Origin: Dehalococcoidia bacterium
Lineage (GTDB): Bacteria; Chloroflexota; Dehalococcoidia; Dehalococcoidales; UBA1222
Direction: 5' to 3'
Length of the DNA: 45,360 nucleotides
NCBI GenBank assembly: GCA_009783135.1
Contig: WRHS01000001.1
Coordinates: forward strand, 1 to 45,360
Shown here piece after piece: positions 23,057-32,048 of this stretch. The position numbers and the translations under genes are program-made. Position 1 is the stretch's first letter. Every line of letters starts with the position of its first letter. The notes under the pieces are model-generated. The model was not told the origin of the DNA and searched no databases. It was given only the letters and a program-made list of their open reading frames with translations.

Positions 23057-26000
23057 ATGAAAAGCAAAGTTGCTAAAATTTTGGGTGTTGTCCTGACAAC
23101 TCTTATGCTTGTCGGCGTCATCCCGTTTGCTGCGCCTGTTATGGCAGGTACGCAGGAGTGGACCGATTGGGGAAAGGTACAACTCCCCTCGGAAGATAAT
23201 CTCATTCTTGCCCCGAATTTGATTCAGGGTGGTCCCCTTGCCCAATCCAGTATAGATGGCAGGATTTATGCCTTTGCCAAGTTTGATGATGGTGCCGGCG
23301 GCAATCCGGAATATGCCATTATCGTATCCAGTAATCATGGCAGTACTTGGACTCGCATTGATACCAGAGTCAGAGAAAGTTCATCAGTTGATTATGTTGA
23401 TTTGAATGAAGACATAATCGAAATAGTCTGCTCCCCCGTTTATGCGAACTCTCTCTTCATTATTACGTCTAAAGCGTTCTATCGCTCAACTGATAGCGGC
23501 GTGAGTTTTACCAAAATCATTGATGTTGATCAGTATGGCAATGCGTTACTTTCTCTTGATATCGGCGTAAATAAAGGCACGCAGTACGCACTGCTTGGCG
23601 TTAATTCAGCTTCCGGTCCCGCCACTGGGTTGAAGGATGGCGTGTATTATTGGTCTGAGACCGATACGTCCAACAATTTGGTTGTATACGGAAGTGCTCC
23701 TTTTGGTGCTTATGACATCTTAGCGGTTAAGGTGGCTCCTACTTTTGGTTCCAACTTCGCAGTGGTTGCCGTTGGTAAAAATGCAGCGGATGGCATCGTT
23801 GTTCAATCGTCCGGTAAGGATAGCACGTGGGGTCTAAACACGACTTTATCAGTGCCTAGTTCCGTAGCTGCGGATATTGCTTTCCCGTCGGATTACAACC
23901 CCGGTGTAGACCTTGGCGGCGGTGTTATGGATTTCAGTGATACGAACTTTGTGTTCTGTATCGCAGGCCAGAATGCCGCATCCGGTATTTACCGCATCGT
24001 GGAGAGCACGACCTGTGATAAAATCCTCGCACAAGGTGCTTCCTCAGCTGATAATCAGGTTTGGAACAATCTTTCCATGGTTGGTAACTGGTCGTCCGGC
24101 GTTCTTTTGGCCGGCGGCAGTAATGGAAAAGTAACAAGAGGCATCAGACTTGGCGGTGATTTGGGGACAGCTGGGACAACTGCCAGCAGAGTGAGCTTTA
24201 CTGATCAGACTCTGCCCGATTATGTTACAACTGCAACCTCTTGGGTTTTGTTTGACCGCGGGTATCTCTCTGATGTCGGCGGCGGCAAGGATATATCCTA
24301 TGTTCTTAACGTCGGTGGTTTCGGCGGTGGTTTCAGCGTAGGCAAGGGCACGACTTACGTTCAGCGCAGCCTCATTAACGACGTCATCAACTTTATCTTT
24401 GATTTGGCTATCGCCAACAAAGATAGCGGCGACGACATATTCGTAATAACCACTGATGCTACAGATGGTTTATGGACTGGTATTACTCATGCCAGCATGT
24501 GGCGTTTCTTGGCGAGCGAGGGTGCTTGGGAACGCATTGATGTAAATGATGCTAGTGGTATAATTTACGACAGACTTGCCCTGTCACCCAACTATGCCAC
24601 AGACAACACTATTTTCCGCTTTGCCTGGGCAGAAACTGGTGTTGCAACTGGTCTCGGCAATGCTGTTCTTCAGCGTTCGACCACCAATGGTATGGCGTTT
24701 GAAAATGTCACTGGTGCTGGTTCCGGTACCAATGGCATGGACTCTGTTTCAGCGATATTGCCTTTGGGCAACAATGGTGTTGTTGTGGCCGGTACACTCA
24801 CTCCTAGTGCCGGTGGTGGCTACGGCATTGTTACATGGACTAGGTCAGGCACTTCTTGGTCAGCCGGATCACCGTCAACGAAGACTAGTACCAACTTCCG
24901 CGTAACTGACCTTGCGTCCTACCTAAATGATGACAACACGGTTAATACTGTCTTCGCCGTAGGCGTTACCTCAAACACTGTCATTGCTTGGAAATCAGCA
25001 GACCGCGGTGTTGAGTGGACTGAGTTTGACACTCCAATATCAGTTACCACAGGGACTCTCTATGATGCAGTGATTACTCCTGCCGCTGATTATGGCGACA
25101 CTGGCAACGTCTTTGTTGGTGTAAACGCTAGCAACAGTGGCGCAACCACGGGCGCTGGTATCTATCGCTATGCTGACAAGGCTGGCGGAAAGACATGGAG
25201 CAAGGTCGGATTTACCGGCGGCGTTAGCACAACTTCATGGATTCGCGATGTTGTCGCTGCCCCCGGTAATGGTAATGTTTATGAGGGCACCGGTTTGGTG
25301 TATGCCATAGGTGCCAACACATACCGCGTTCGCGGTATTCTGAACACTACCGAGGCAATCACTCCCAATGAGCCAACTCTTCTGAGTAGAGATCCAGGCA
25401 GATACAGCAGAATTCTTGCTGTTCCTGCTACATCGGGCAACGTTGTACTCTACTCGAACATCGGCGTTGAAATCTGGACTTATACTGACACTCTTGGTCG
25501 CAACGGCGACGGACTGACGGTTGATCCTAATAGCGTTATAACAAACTCCAATATCGGTAAGGCTTCTGCCACCATTAGATGGAACCTGTTGCCGAATGCT
25601 ACAGAATATACTGTCAAGATAAGCCCTGTTAAGCAGACTAATCTGCTCACAAACATTGGTTCTGACTGGATTGTTGAGACGGTACCTGGCGACACGAATT
25701 ACCTTGACATTCAAAATAAATTAACGCCTGATACAGTTTACTATGTAACAGTCTGGGCCAGCAGCCCTGTTTCCAGTTTTATGTTCAATACTGCGACCGC
25801 CAGCACTGATCCTACCGTGCTTGTGTTTACTACCAATCCTACGGCTGTGGTACACATTTACGATTTGACTCCTGTAAGCGGCGCGACAATTGATCAACAG
25901 AGACCTATCTTCTCATGGAGAGACGATTCTATTAATAAGATCGGCAGAACCTATACGTTGCAGGTTTCCACGACCCGCGATTTCACCTCCAGCACCACCA

Positions 26001-26404
26001 CCTCACTTACGGTTCCTGCTAATCTGAATAGTCTTGAGGTCACTCAGATTTGGCCATCCAATCTAAACGACGGTGGTTATTACTACTGGCGCGTAGCCAT
26101 TGATGGACCTACTGAGAAAGAGTGGAGAGGCGAGTATGGTTTCCTCATCAGATTGCCTCTGGCTCCGGTTACTGTAACTCAGGTTGCACCTCCTGCCATC
26201 ACTTTACAGGTTCCCCCGATGGTAACCGTTACCCAGAATCCTGTACCTGTTGTTACAGCTGACGTTAACGTTAAAGATCAGAATATCGTTGTCACCATGC
26301 CTTCCCAGAGCACCCCTGTTTATATCTGGGTCATCGTTGGTGTCGGTGCGCTTCTGACTTTGGCGGTCATCATTCTCATCATCCGCACTCGCAGAGTGGT
26401 CTAG
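23057..26404 (+). CDS. Large secreted, membrane-anchored BNR/Asp-box protein, S-layer-like
   Basis: The 1115-residue protein has a signal peptide (MKSKVAKILGVVLTTLMLVG, cleavage probably after PVMA near residue 31). A long beta-rich region contains degenerate Asp-box repeats such as SNHGSTWTRID, STDSGVSFTKI, SADRGVEWTEFD and GGKTWSKVG, which form propeller-like folds. Two fibronectin-III-like modules follow (about residues 835-925 and 935-1035; ATIRWNLLPNATEYTVKI, RPIFSWRDDS). A proline/valine-rich stalk (VTVTQVAPPAITLQV) leads to one C-terminal membrane helix (VYIWVIVGVGALLTLAVIIL) and RTRR. Composition and architecture fit putative S-layer proteins annotated in Dehalococcoidia. The strong promoter, long leader and dedicated terminator suggest high expression. 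No catalytic motif is seen. Confidence 0.75.
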   Translation: MKSKVAKILGVVLTTLMLVGVIPFAAPVMAGTQEWTDWGKVQLPSEDNLILAPNLIQGGPLAQSSIDGRIYAFAKFDDGAGGNPEYAIIVSSNHGSTWTRIDTRVRESSSVDYVDLNEDIIEIVCSPVYANSLFIITSKAFYRSTDSGVSFTKIIDVDQYGNALLSLDIGVNKGTQYALLGVNSASGPATGLKDGVYYWSETDTSNNLVVYGSAPFGAYDILAVKVAPTFGSNFAVVAVGKNAADGIVVQSSGKDSTWGLNTTLSVPSSVAADIAFPSDYNPGVDLGGGVMDFSDTNFVFCIAGQNAASGIYRIVESTTCDKILAQGASSADNQVWNNLSMVGNWSSGVLLAGGSNGKVTRGIRLGGDLGTAGTTASRVSFTDQTLPDYVTTATSWVLFDRGYLSDVGGGKDISYVLNVGGFGGGFSVGKGTTYVQRSLINDVINFIFDLAIANKDSGDDIFVITTDATDGLWTGITHASMWRFLASEGAWERIDVNDASGIIYDRLALSPNYATDNTIFRFAWAETGVATGLGNAVLQRSTTNGMAFENVTGAGSGTNGMDSVSAILPLGNNGVVVAGTLTPSAGGGYGIVTWTRSGTSWSAGSPSTKTSTNFRVTDLASYLNDDNTVNTVFAVGVTSNTVIAWKSADRGVEWTEFDTPISVTTGTLYDAVITPAADYGDTGNVFVGVNASNSGATTGAGIYRYADKAGGKTWSKVGFTGGVSTTSWIRDVVAAPGNGNVYEGTGLVYAIGANTYRVRGILNTTEAITPNEPTLLSRDPGRYSRILAVPATSGNVVLYSNIGVEIWTYTDTLGRNGDGLTVDPNSVITNSNIGKASATIRWNLLPNATEYTVKISPVKQTNLLTNIGSDWIVETVPGDTNYLDIQNKLTPDTVYYVTVWASSPVSSFMFNTATASTDPTVLVFTTNPTAVVHIYDLTPVSGATIDQQRPIFSWRDDSINKIGRTYTLQVSTTRDFTSSTTTSLTVPANLNSLEVTQIWPSNLNDGGYYYWRVAIDGPTEKEWRGEYGFLIRLPLAPVTVTQVAPPAITLQVPPMVTVTQNPVPVVTADVNVKDQNIVVTMPSQSTPVYIWVIVGVGALLTLAVIILIIRTRRVV

Positions 26405-26437
26405 TCCACTTTAGCAGAGGTGGTTAAAAAGCCTTAA

Positions 26438-26467
26438 AAGAGGGGCTCCCGTCAGGGAGCCCCTCTT
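26438..26467 (+). terminator. Intrinsic terminator of the surface-protein gene
   Basis: AAGAGGGGCTCCC and GGGAGCCCCTCTT form a perfect 13-bp hairpin with a GTCA loop, 34 bp after the stop codon. Confidence 0.9.
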
Positions 26468-26712
26468 GCATGTAGCGTGTGGCAAATGATGTTTATGCGG
26501 ATTGTGCTGGAGGATTATGCGAATGGTTTGTTGTTTGCTGAGGTGGTCCCTGTGAGGCTGTTTGCTGTTATTTCAGGCGGCACTCGTTGTGAAACGTTCC
26601 GGAAGATTGAACTGCTGGGAAAATGCATGCCCTGCGGCGTGTGATTGAGAGAATTATTGTTCTAATTCGCGGCAGGATAGATGACCCGCGCAGAAGTATG
26701 GATAGACTCCAT
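26468..26712. other. Gap between terminator and UPF0173 gene
   Basis: A 52-codon frame (26486-26644, plus strand) ends in TGA and includes CMPCGV, but it has no promoter or ribosome binding site. I do not call it a gene. Confidence 0.3.
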
Positions 26713-27357
26713 TTATTTGACCGGTTGCAATTCCAGCAGCGTAACCTGAGTGGTCGGTGGCAGATTGTTTTTATTGATGCTCAGCTTGGGTTTGGTGGAT
26801 GTGTCGGAAACACCCATTTCCTTAAGAAAAACCTCAATCGGCTCAAGGGTATCCTGAAAGAGGGATGCCTTGTAATGCATGGGCAGCACAATCTTAGGCT
26901 CTATTTGGCGTACGATGGATGAGGCTGCTGTGGCGTTGATGGTGCTGCCGCCACCTACAGGAATCATAAGAATATCAACCTTGCCGATTTCCTCAATCTG
27001 ACTGGCTGTCAAGGAATAGCCTAGGTCTCCTAGGTGGCAGATGGACATCTCCTCTGTTTCAAAGACGAAAATGGTGTTCTTGCCTCTTTCGCTGCCACGG
27101 GATGTGTCGTGGAAACTTGCCAGACCGATAATCAATACACCTGAAACCTCGTACTCACCCGGTCGGCATAATACGTGAGGGCTGTCACAAACTCCGGCGG
27201 TGTAGTTATGTCCGTTATGGTCGTGGCTCACGGTCACAATATCGGCGTTCAACTTGCCAAGGGAATAGCCTTTGCCCGGCGATACCGGGTCTGTGACGAC
27301 GCAGGCTTGCTTGCCGCGAATTCTAAAACATGAATGCCCCAGCCAACTTATTTCCAT
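26713..27357 (-). CDS. UPF0173 metallo-beta-lactamase-fold hydrolase
   Basis: The 214-residue protein starts MEISWLGHSCFRIRGKQACV and has the metal motif TVSHDHNGHN followed by EYEVSGV. HLGDLGYSL supplies the Asp/His region and VLPMHY the terminal His. This is the layout of UPF0173 (YtkL-like) metal-dependent hydrolases of unknown substrate. I use ATG 27357, because an extended -10 box lies 8 nt upstream; the in-frame ATG at 27375 lies within that box. No Shine-Dalgarno is seen, so a near-leaderless mRNA is predicted. It diverges from rsmA. Confidence 0.88.
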   Translation of the reverse strand: MEISWLGHSCFRIRGKQACVVTDPVSPGKGYSLGKLNADIVTVSHDHNGHNYTAGVCDSPHVLCRPGEYEVSGVLIIGLASFHDTSRGSERGKNTIFVFETEEMSICHLGDLGYSLTASQIEEIGKVDILMIPVGGGSTINATAASSIVRQIEPKIVLPMHYKASLFQDTLEPIEVFLKEMGVSDTSTKPKLSINKNNLPPTTQVTLLELQPVK

Positions 27358-27365
27358 GATTTTGC

Positions 27366-27374
27366 ATTGTAGCA
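27366..27374 (-). promoter_or_regulatory. Extended -10 promoter of the UPF0173 gene, near-leaderless
   Basis: TGCTACAAT on the minus strand ends 8 nt before the ATG at 27357. Confidence 0.6.
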
Positions 27375-27375
27375 T

Positions 27376-27681
27376 GTGTGATGTGATTGGGTCAAAAATA
27401 TTTGATTGTCTCGGCTAAATGACGTGAGTAGCTGCAGTGAGATTTGAGTCTTCCCGTGTAGCACTGCCATGCCTTGTGTTATGATATGCCTGTTATGTAT
27501 TGCTCTGCACAAGCTGGTATGCATGAGGACTCAAATTTGTTGCATTTGGCGCCAAGCCATACAAACGCTGAAGATATTTTTTTTCTTTGCAGATTGATAC
27601 TCAGGCACCAAAGAAAGAACTTTATTCTGGTATCCGGCGGACTGTCTCGCCGGATACGTGAGTTGGAGTATAGTGCCTAGC
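27376..27681. other. Intergenic region upstream of rsmA
   Basis: Besides the hairpin at 27630-27657, a frame at 27495-27680 (61 codons) follows a TGTTATGAT box, but its translation shows no known family; I do not call it. Confidence 0.35.
27630..27657. repeat. Perfect GC-rich hairpin upstream of rsmA
   Basis: GTATCCGGCG-gactgtct-CGCCGGATAC is a perfect 10-bp stem with an 8-nt loop. No T-run follows on either strand. It ends 11 bp before a TATAGT box (27669-27674). Confidence 0.5.
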
Positions 27682-28551
27682 ATGCCGGATTGTGTGGTAC
27701 CCGCAGAGTCTCTAATGCGGCAGACCAGACGCCTGCTGGGCGTGCTTGATGCCCGTGCCAAAAAAAGCTTGGGGCAGCATTTTCTGGTCGACTCTGGGGT
27801 GTTGCGTAAAATAGTGACGGCTGCTGAGTTGAGTACGCATGATACGGTGGTTGAGGTTGGGCCCGGGTTAGGTGTGTTGACGGGGGAGTTGGCGCGCAAC
27901 GCGGGGAATGTTATTGCTGTAGAACTTGATGACACACTGGCTTTAATGTTGCAAAATGCTTTTTCCGAATGCGACAACGTGCGTGTCTTACACGATGATA
28001 TACTGAAATGCTCCCCATCTGATTTCCTCGCACAGGATGGTGGCTGTTACAAGGTGGTAGCCAACCTGCCGTATTACATCACATCGGCTGTGATACGGCA
28101 TTTTTTGGAGAGCGAGTGTCAGCCTGAGATTATGGTGCTCATGCTACAAAAAGAGGTAGCGCGGGTGATTACTGCCAGGCCGGGTGAGATGAGTCTGCTT
28201 AGTGTGGCGGTGCAGTTGTATGGAGAGCCCCGCTTGGTATGCAGTGTGCCTGCGGGAAGTTTTTATCCCACGCCAAAAGTGGATTCTGCGGTACTTAGAA
28301 TCACTGTTCACAACAAACCTCTAATTTCCCTCTCATCGGTGCCCGGGTTCTTTAGATTGGCACGTGCCGCTTTCTGCGCCAACCGCAAACAACTGCCAAA
28401 CTCACTGGCTCAGGGTCTGAATAAACCGAAGGAAGAACTATTCCCTCTGCTGGAGGCTGCCGGTATTGAACCTCGCCGTCGCGCCGAAACATTGAGCATG
28501 GCAGAATGGGTGCGGCTGTGGAGCGCATTCAATGATAGGGGTGAGTTGTGA
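27682..28551 (+). CDS. rsmA: 16S rRNA dimethyladenosine transferase RsmA (KsgA)
   Basis: RsmA dimethylates two adenosines in helix 45 of 16S rRNA during 30S assembly. The 289-residue protein has KKSLGQHFLVDSGVLRKIV near the start, the SAM-binding VEVGPGLGVLTGELA, the catalytic NLPYYITS and the C-terminal KRQL-like segment ANRKQLPNSLAQGL. The ATG at 27682 has a TATAGT box 7 nt upstream and no Shine-Dalgarno, so it may be leaderless; a GTG at 27658 would extend it by 8 residues. It overlaps ispE by 4 nt (GTGA), so the genes are co-translated. Confidence 0.95.
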   Translation: MPDCVVPAESLMRQTRRLLGVLDARAKKSLGQHFLVDSGVLRKIVTAAELSTHDTVVEVGPGLGVLTGELARNAGNVIAVELDDTLALMLQNAFSECDNVRVLHDDILKCSPSDFLAQDGGCYKVVANLPYYITSAVIRHFLESECQPEIMVLMLQKEVARVITARPGEMSLLSVAVQLYGEPRLVCSVPAGSFYPTPKVDSAVLRITVHNKPLISLSSVPGFFRLARAAFCANRKQLPNSLAQGLNKPKEELFPLLEAAGIEPRRRAETLSMAEWVRLWSAFNDRGEL

Positions 28552-29405
28552 TATCACTGGATGCCTGTGCCAAAGTTAATCTAACGCTGGAAGTACTTGG
28601 TAAGCGAACTGACGGATTTCACGAAATACGCAGTGTGATGCAGGGCGTTAGTTTGTGTGACAGACTGGTTTTTGAAGATGCCGAACACTTGGAGTATCAC
28701 TGCGCGGCGCGTGACTGGGTTGCCCCAAAAAGCCTTGTAAGCCGTGCGGCGCAATTGTTGATGTGCCATACTGGAGTACGTCGTGGAGCCAAAATTACGC
28801 TTGATAAGCGCATACCTTTATCCTCCGGACTGGGAGGTGATTCCAGCGATGCGGTGGCTGTCATGCGTGGGCTGGCGCGATTGTGGGGTGCTGAGGTGTC
28901 AACAAGTGATTTGATAAGTATGTCTGCCAAACTGGGCTCAGACCTGCCGTTTTTCTTTGGTGGCGGCACGGTATTAGCCCAAGGCAGAGGCGACGTTATC
29001 AGACAACTTCCCGACATGCCGCGTGTTTGGCTGGTGTTGCTATTTCCAAATATACCAAGTTTAGCATCGAAAACAGTAGCGATGTATTCCATGCTGCGGT
29101 CCGAGCATTTTACACACGGTGAACTCACGGATGCGCTGACGGGGCGCCTGGCACACGGCGCAGCTATTGCTGCAGGGAATTTATTCAACGTCTTTGAAAA
29201 AGTGGCCTTTACGGCTTTTTCAGGGTTAGAAAGCTGCAGAACAGAGTTTCAGCGTATGTCCGGAGTACCGGTGCATCTTGCGGGTGCCGGACCTACCCTT
29301 TTTGCGCTGTTTGGTGACGAGGCGCAAGCATGTCGCGTACAGCAGTGTCTGCAAGATGCCGGCATGAGTTCCTGTTTGGCGTATACATGCGGTATGGCAG
29401 TGTAA
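28548..29405 (+). CDS. ispE: 4-diphosphocytidyl-2-C-methyl-D-erythritol kinase IspE
   Basis: IspE phosphorylates CDP-ME in the MEP pathway to isoprenoids. The 285-residue GHMP kinase starts at GTG as MISLDACAKVNLTLEVLGKR, with DGFHEIRSVMQGVSL, the ATP loop PLSSGLGGDSSDAVAVMRGL and the C-terminal GAGPTLFALF. Length and motifs are normal. It begins within the rsmA stop codon, a common bacterial arrangement. It implies that this organism makes isoprenoids by the MEP route. Confidence 0.95.
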   Translation: MISLDACAKVNLTLEVLGKRTDGFHEIRSVMQGVSLCDRLVFEDAEHLEYHCAARDWVAPKSLVSRAAQLLMCHTGVRRGAKITLDKRIPLSSGLGGDSSDAVAVMRGLARLWGAEVSTSDLISMSAKLGSDLPFFFGGGTVLAQGRGDVIRQLPDMPRVWLVLLFPNIPSLASKTVAMYSMLRSEHFTHGELTDALTGRLAHGAAIAAGNLFNVFEKVAFTAFSGLESCRTEFQRMSGVPVHLAGAGPTLFALFGDEAQACRVQQCLQDAGMSSCLAYTCGMAV

Positions 29406-29463
29406 GCAAAATTAAAGATACGCTCACAACCGGAGTTATGGTTTTGTGCCTTGATATGTAAAA

Positions 29464-30708
29464 CTAGCGCATAAGACCCAACAACCGCATCTCATCCTCA
29501 CGGCTGTGGGTTTTGCCGTCGAGGCGTGCATGCATTAGACGGGTTAGCATCGCATTGATCTGCGGTCCGGGTTTAATTCCGAGGGAAATAAGGGCATCTC
29601 CGTTGAGAATCGGCCTGATATAACGCAATTGTTCAAGGTATAGCCGCATATGACGTCGGGCATTGTTTGATGTTGAGGCAATGAGATTGGTTTTGATAGC
29701 GCTTGTGTCATAGCCACAGAGGGTATGATAGACAAGACTGGGCAGCAGGGTGGCGTTCTCAAGTACCGCCAGGGATGCTTTAATTTCGGCGCTGTCATGC
29801 AGGGTGTGCTGCAGATTTTTGTTTAGCTTAAGCAGCTGTACGACCCTTTCATTTTCGGCTGCCTCCAAAGGATACAGCAACAATGCCAGATAGAGCACCG
29901 AAGTGGGGCTCTTAGGCAGGCTTAATTGCCGGGCGTGGTCAAACCATGCGTCCAGCTGGCTGGTGCAACTCAGTTGCGCATGTATACAGCGCAGCAACCC
30001 CAATTCCGCAGCACGCGACAATACCTTCTCAGGTTTTGTTTCATCCAGAACACACTCGAGCTCATACCACAGCCGTTCTCCGCTGATGCTTCTCAGTACC
30101 GACAGGTTTTGCTGTAAAAGGTCCTTGGTGGTGCCTTCCATGCGGAAGCCAAGCCGCATCTCATACCTTACGGCACGCCACATACGGGTGGGGTCGTCCT
30201 GGAAACTCTGCGCATGTAATACCCGTATTGTTTGGCTCTTCAGGTCCTGCAGACCGCCGCACTCGTCCAGCAGTTGTCCATAGTCCTCACTGTTGAGGGA
30301 GACTGCCATGGCATTGATGCTGAAATCGCGCCGCTTGAGATCGGTGCCGATATCGGCAGGGCATACAGTGGGCAAAGCGCCGGGATGGCGGTAGCTTTCA
30401 CTGCGCGCGCTGGCAATATCAATGCAAAAAGATGGCAAATGCAATTTTGCGGTAAAAAACTCATGGTGCAAAAGTGCCTCGCAGCCGGTCTCCTGCGCCA
30501 ATAGTTGCACTAAGGCGGGTGTATCGCCCTCGACTACAAGGTCAATGTCTTTTACCGCCTGCTCTAGCAGTAGGTCGCGTACAGCGCCACCTGCCAGATA
30601 AAGACGCACGCCCTGCTGCTCTGACATGCGTGCTGCGATACGCATAATATCCTGCGCTTCAGGGGATAAGTGTTTTTCGATTTTTGAGGAAAGGCTGAGT
30701 TTCTCCAT
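29464..30708 (-). CDS. CCA tRNA nucleotidyltransferase / poly(A) polymerase family protein
   Basis: The 414-residue class II nucleotidyltransferase has the head region VRLYLAGGAVRDLLLEQAV with the catalytic DIDLVVEGD, then LKRRDFSINAMA, ECGGLQDLKSQTIRVL and FQDDPTRMWRAVRYEMRLGF. These are the standard motifs of CCA-adding enzymes and poly(A) polymerases. Most tRNA genes in this window encode CCA, but tRNA-Ala does not, so CCA addition is needed. The C-terminal half is less conserved; whether it adds CC, A or CCA cannot be told. An extended -10 lies 9 nt before the ATG, so the mRNA is nearly leaderless. It is convergent with ispE. Confidence 0.88.
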   Translation of the reverse strand: MEKLSLSSKIEKHLSPEAQDIMRIAARMSEQQGVRLYLAGGAVRDLLLEQAVKDIDLVVEGDTPALVQLLAQETGCEALLHHEFFTAKLHLPSFCIDIASARSESYRHPGALPTVCPADIGTDLKRRDFSINAMAVSLNSEDYGQLLDECGGLQDLKSQTIRVLHAQSFQDDPTRMWRAVRYEMRLGFRMEGTTKDLLQQNLSVLRSISGERLWYELECVLDETKPEKVLSRAAELGLLRCIHAQLSCTSQLDAWFDHARQLSLPKSPTSVLYLALLLYPLEAAENERVVQLLKLNKNLQHTLHDSAEIKASLAVLENATLLPSLVYHTLCGYDTSAIKTNLIASTSNNARRHMRLYLEQLRYIRPILNGDALISLGIKPGPQINAMLTRLMHARLDGKTHSREDEMRLLGLMR

Positions 30709-30717
30709 AACAAAGAC

Positions 30718-30726
30718 ATTATAGCA
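30718..30726 (-). promoter_or_regulatory. Extended -10 promoter of the CCA-type gene, near-leaderless
   Basis: TGCTATAAT on the minus strand, identical to the tilS box, ends 9 nt before the ATG at 30708. Confidence 0.65.
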
Positions 30727-30915
30727 TAGCGGTCGCTGTTACAGGCGCTAGAATGCCCAATCGCCAATTTCTCGTATAATCAGACATAGAGTGACTCGAA
30801 AAGCGGCAAATTAGCTTACAGCGCCTCTGATATGTGCTGCAATTGTCATGGAAGTCGTAATTCGATTCTCGGAAAAAGGGCAATTGCCGGATACAACCTT
30901 GATGGGGAATAAATG

Positions 30916-30945
30916 TTGTTATCTGTTTGCTGTTTTGCTTATAAT
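30916..30945 (+). promoter_or_regulatory. Promoter of the kinase-dCMP deaminase-lipid kinase group
   Basis: TTGTTA (30916-30921) and TATAAT (30940-30945) are 18 bp apart, 34 bp before the ATG at 30980. Confidence 0.65.
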
Positions 30946-30979
30946 TAGCACCTGTTTACTTTGTTGATTTAGGAGCCGT

Positions 30980-31531
30980 ATGTTAGTTGTTGCCGTAGTT
31001 GGTATGGCGGGAGCCGGCAAGTCGGAGGTTTCCCGTATTTTTGAGAGCAAAGGTCATGCGCGCATTCGTTTTGGGGACGTAACCGATGATGAATTGCGAA
31101 AAGCAAACCTGCCGCTGAACGAGGAAAATGAGCGCCGCATGCGCGAGTCATTGCGTCAGCGCCATGGTATGGAGGCTTACGCCACGCTTAATTTGCCCAA
31201 AATAGACCTGCTTATCAAGGATAGTCCTGTGGTTGTGGACGGGCTTTATTCCTGGGAGGAGTATATGTCCCTCAGCAAATACTATGGCCGCGATTTTCGC
31301 GTGGCGCTTGTTTGGTCTTCGCCGGCTACGCGCTATGCCCGTTTGGCAAAGCGCGTAGTGCGCCCGCTGACCATGGAAGAGGCCTACTCCCGCGATGTTG
31401 CCGAAATTCTTAATCTTAACAAGGGTGGGCCGATTGCTATGGCAGATTTTACTATCGTCAATGAAGGCTCGCTTGAAGATCTGGAACGGGAATGCCGCAA
31501 CACTATTTCAACCTTTGAGAAGCAATTATGA
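30980..31531 (+). CDS. UPF0200-like P-loop kinase (dephospho-CoA kinase-related)
   Basis: The 183-residue protein begins MLVVAVVGMAGAGKSEVSRI, a Walker A loop, followed by HARIRFGDVTDDELRKANLP and VVVDGLYSWEEYMSL. This resembles the archaeal UPF0200 nucleotide kinase-like family, a relative of dephospho-CoA kinase and adenylate kinase. The substrate is unknown. AGGAG lies 6 nt before the ATG. The stop overlaps the dCMP deaminase start by 4 nt (ATGA), so a link to deoxynucleotide metabolism is possible but inferred only from position. Confidence 0.8.
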   Translation: MLVVAVVGMAGAGKSEVSRIFESKGHARIRFGDVTDDELRKANLPLNEENERRMRESLRQRHGMEAYATLNLPKIDLLIKDSPVVVDGLYSWEEYMSLSKYYGRDFRVALVWSSPATRYARLAKRVVRPLTMEEAYSRDVAEILNLNKGGPIAMADFTIVNEGSLEDLERECRNTISTFEKQL

Positions 31532-32001
31532 GCCGCCCGCATTCGGATGAGTATTTCCTGAAAATTGCCGCTGTGGTGGCGGAGCGTTCCACATGTTTGC
31601 GCCATCACGTTGGGGCTGTGGCGGTAAAGGATAAGCATATTCTATCCACCGGCTACAATGGTGCGCCGACAGGTTTGCAGGACTGTCTGGCATTGGGTTG
31701 CCTGCGCGATGCGCAAAATATTCCATCCGGCACGCGCCATGAAATTTGCCGCGCCGTGCATGCGGAGCAGAACGTCATCATACAGGCGGCACTTCACGGA
31801 GTGAGTATGGACGGGTCCGTCGTGTATGCTACGCATACCCCGTGTGTGCTGTGTGCAAAAATGCTTGCCAATGCCCGTATTAAGCGCTATGTTAGCTTTG
31901 GAAATTACGCCGATGACTCTTTCCGTCAAATCTTCCGTGACGCCGGAATTGCCTTTGAGCAGCTTGCTAGACCGTCAAATTGCATAGTATTCATTGACTG
32001 A
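31528..32001 (+). CDS. dCMP deaminase family protein
   Basis: The 157-residue zinc-dependent cytidine/deoxycytidylate deaminase has the zinc motifs AVHAEQNVI (HxE) and HTPCVLCAKML (PCxxC), plus RHHVGAVAVKDKHILSTGYN near the start. It would convert dCMP to dUMP, feeding thymidylate synthesis. It overlaps the kinase gene by 4 nt. A dUTPase gene lies 1 kb downstream on the other strand. Confidence 0.92.
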   Translation: MSRPHSDEYFLKIAAVVAERSTCLRHHVGAVAVKDKHILSTGYNGAPTGLQDCLALGCLRDAQNIPSGTRHEICRAVHAEQNVIIQAALHGVSMDGSVVYATHTPCVLCAKMLANARIKRYVSFGNYADDSFRQIFRDAGIAFEQLARPSNCIVFID

Positions 32002-32048
32002 TTTGCGCAGTGTGATATAAAAACAGAGAGTTTCTTGGTAGGAGACAA

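Noticed and set aside
30849..30968. 40-codon frame MEVVIRFSEKGQLPDTTL ending in TGA just before the kinase gene, considered as a short selenoprotein or peptide
   Set aside because: No ribosome binding site, it overlaps the kinase promoter, and no SECIS-like hairpin follows the TGA.
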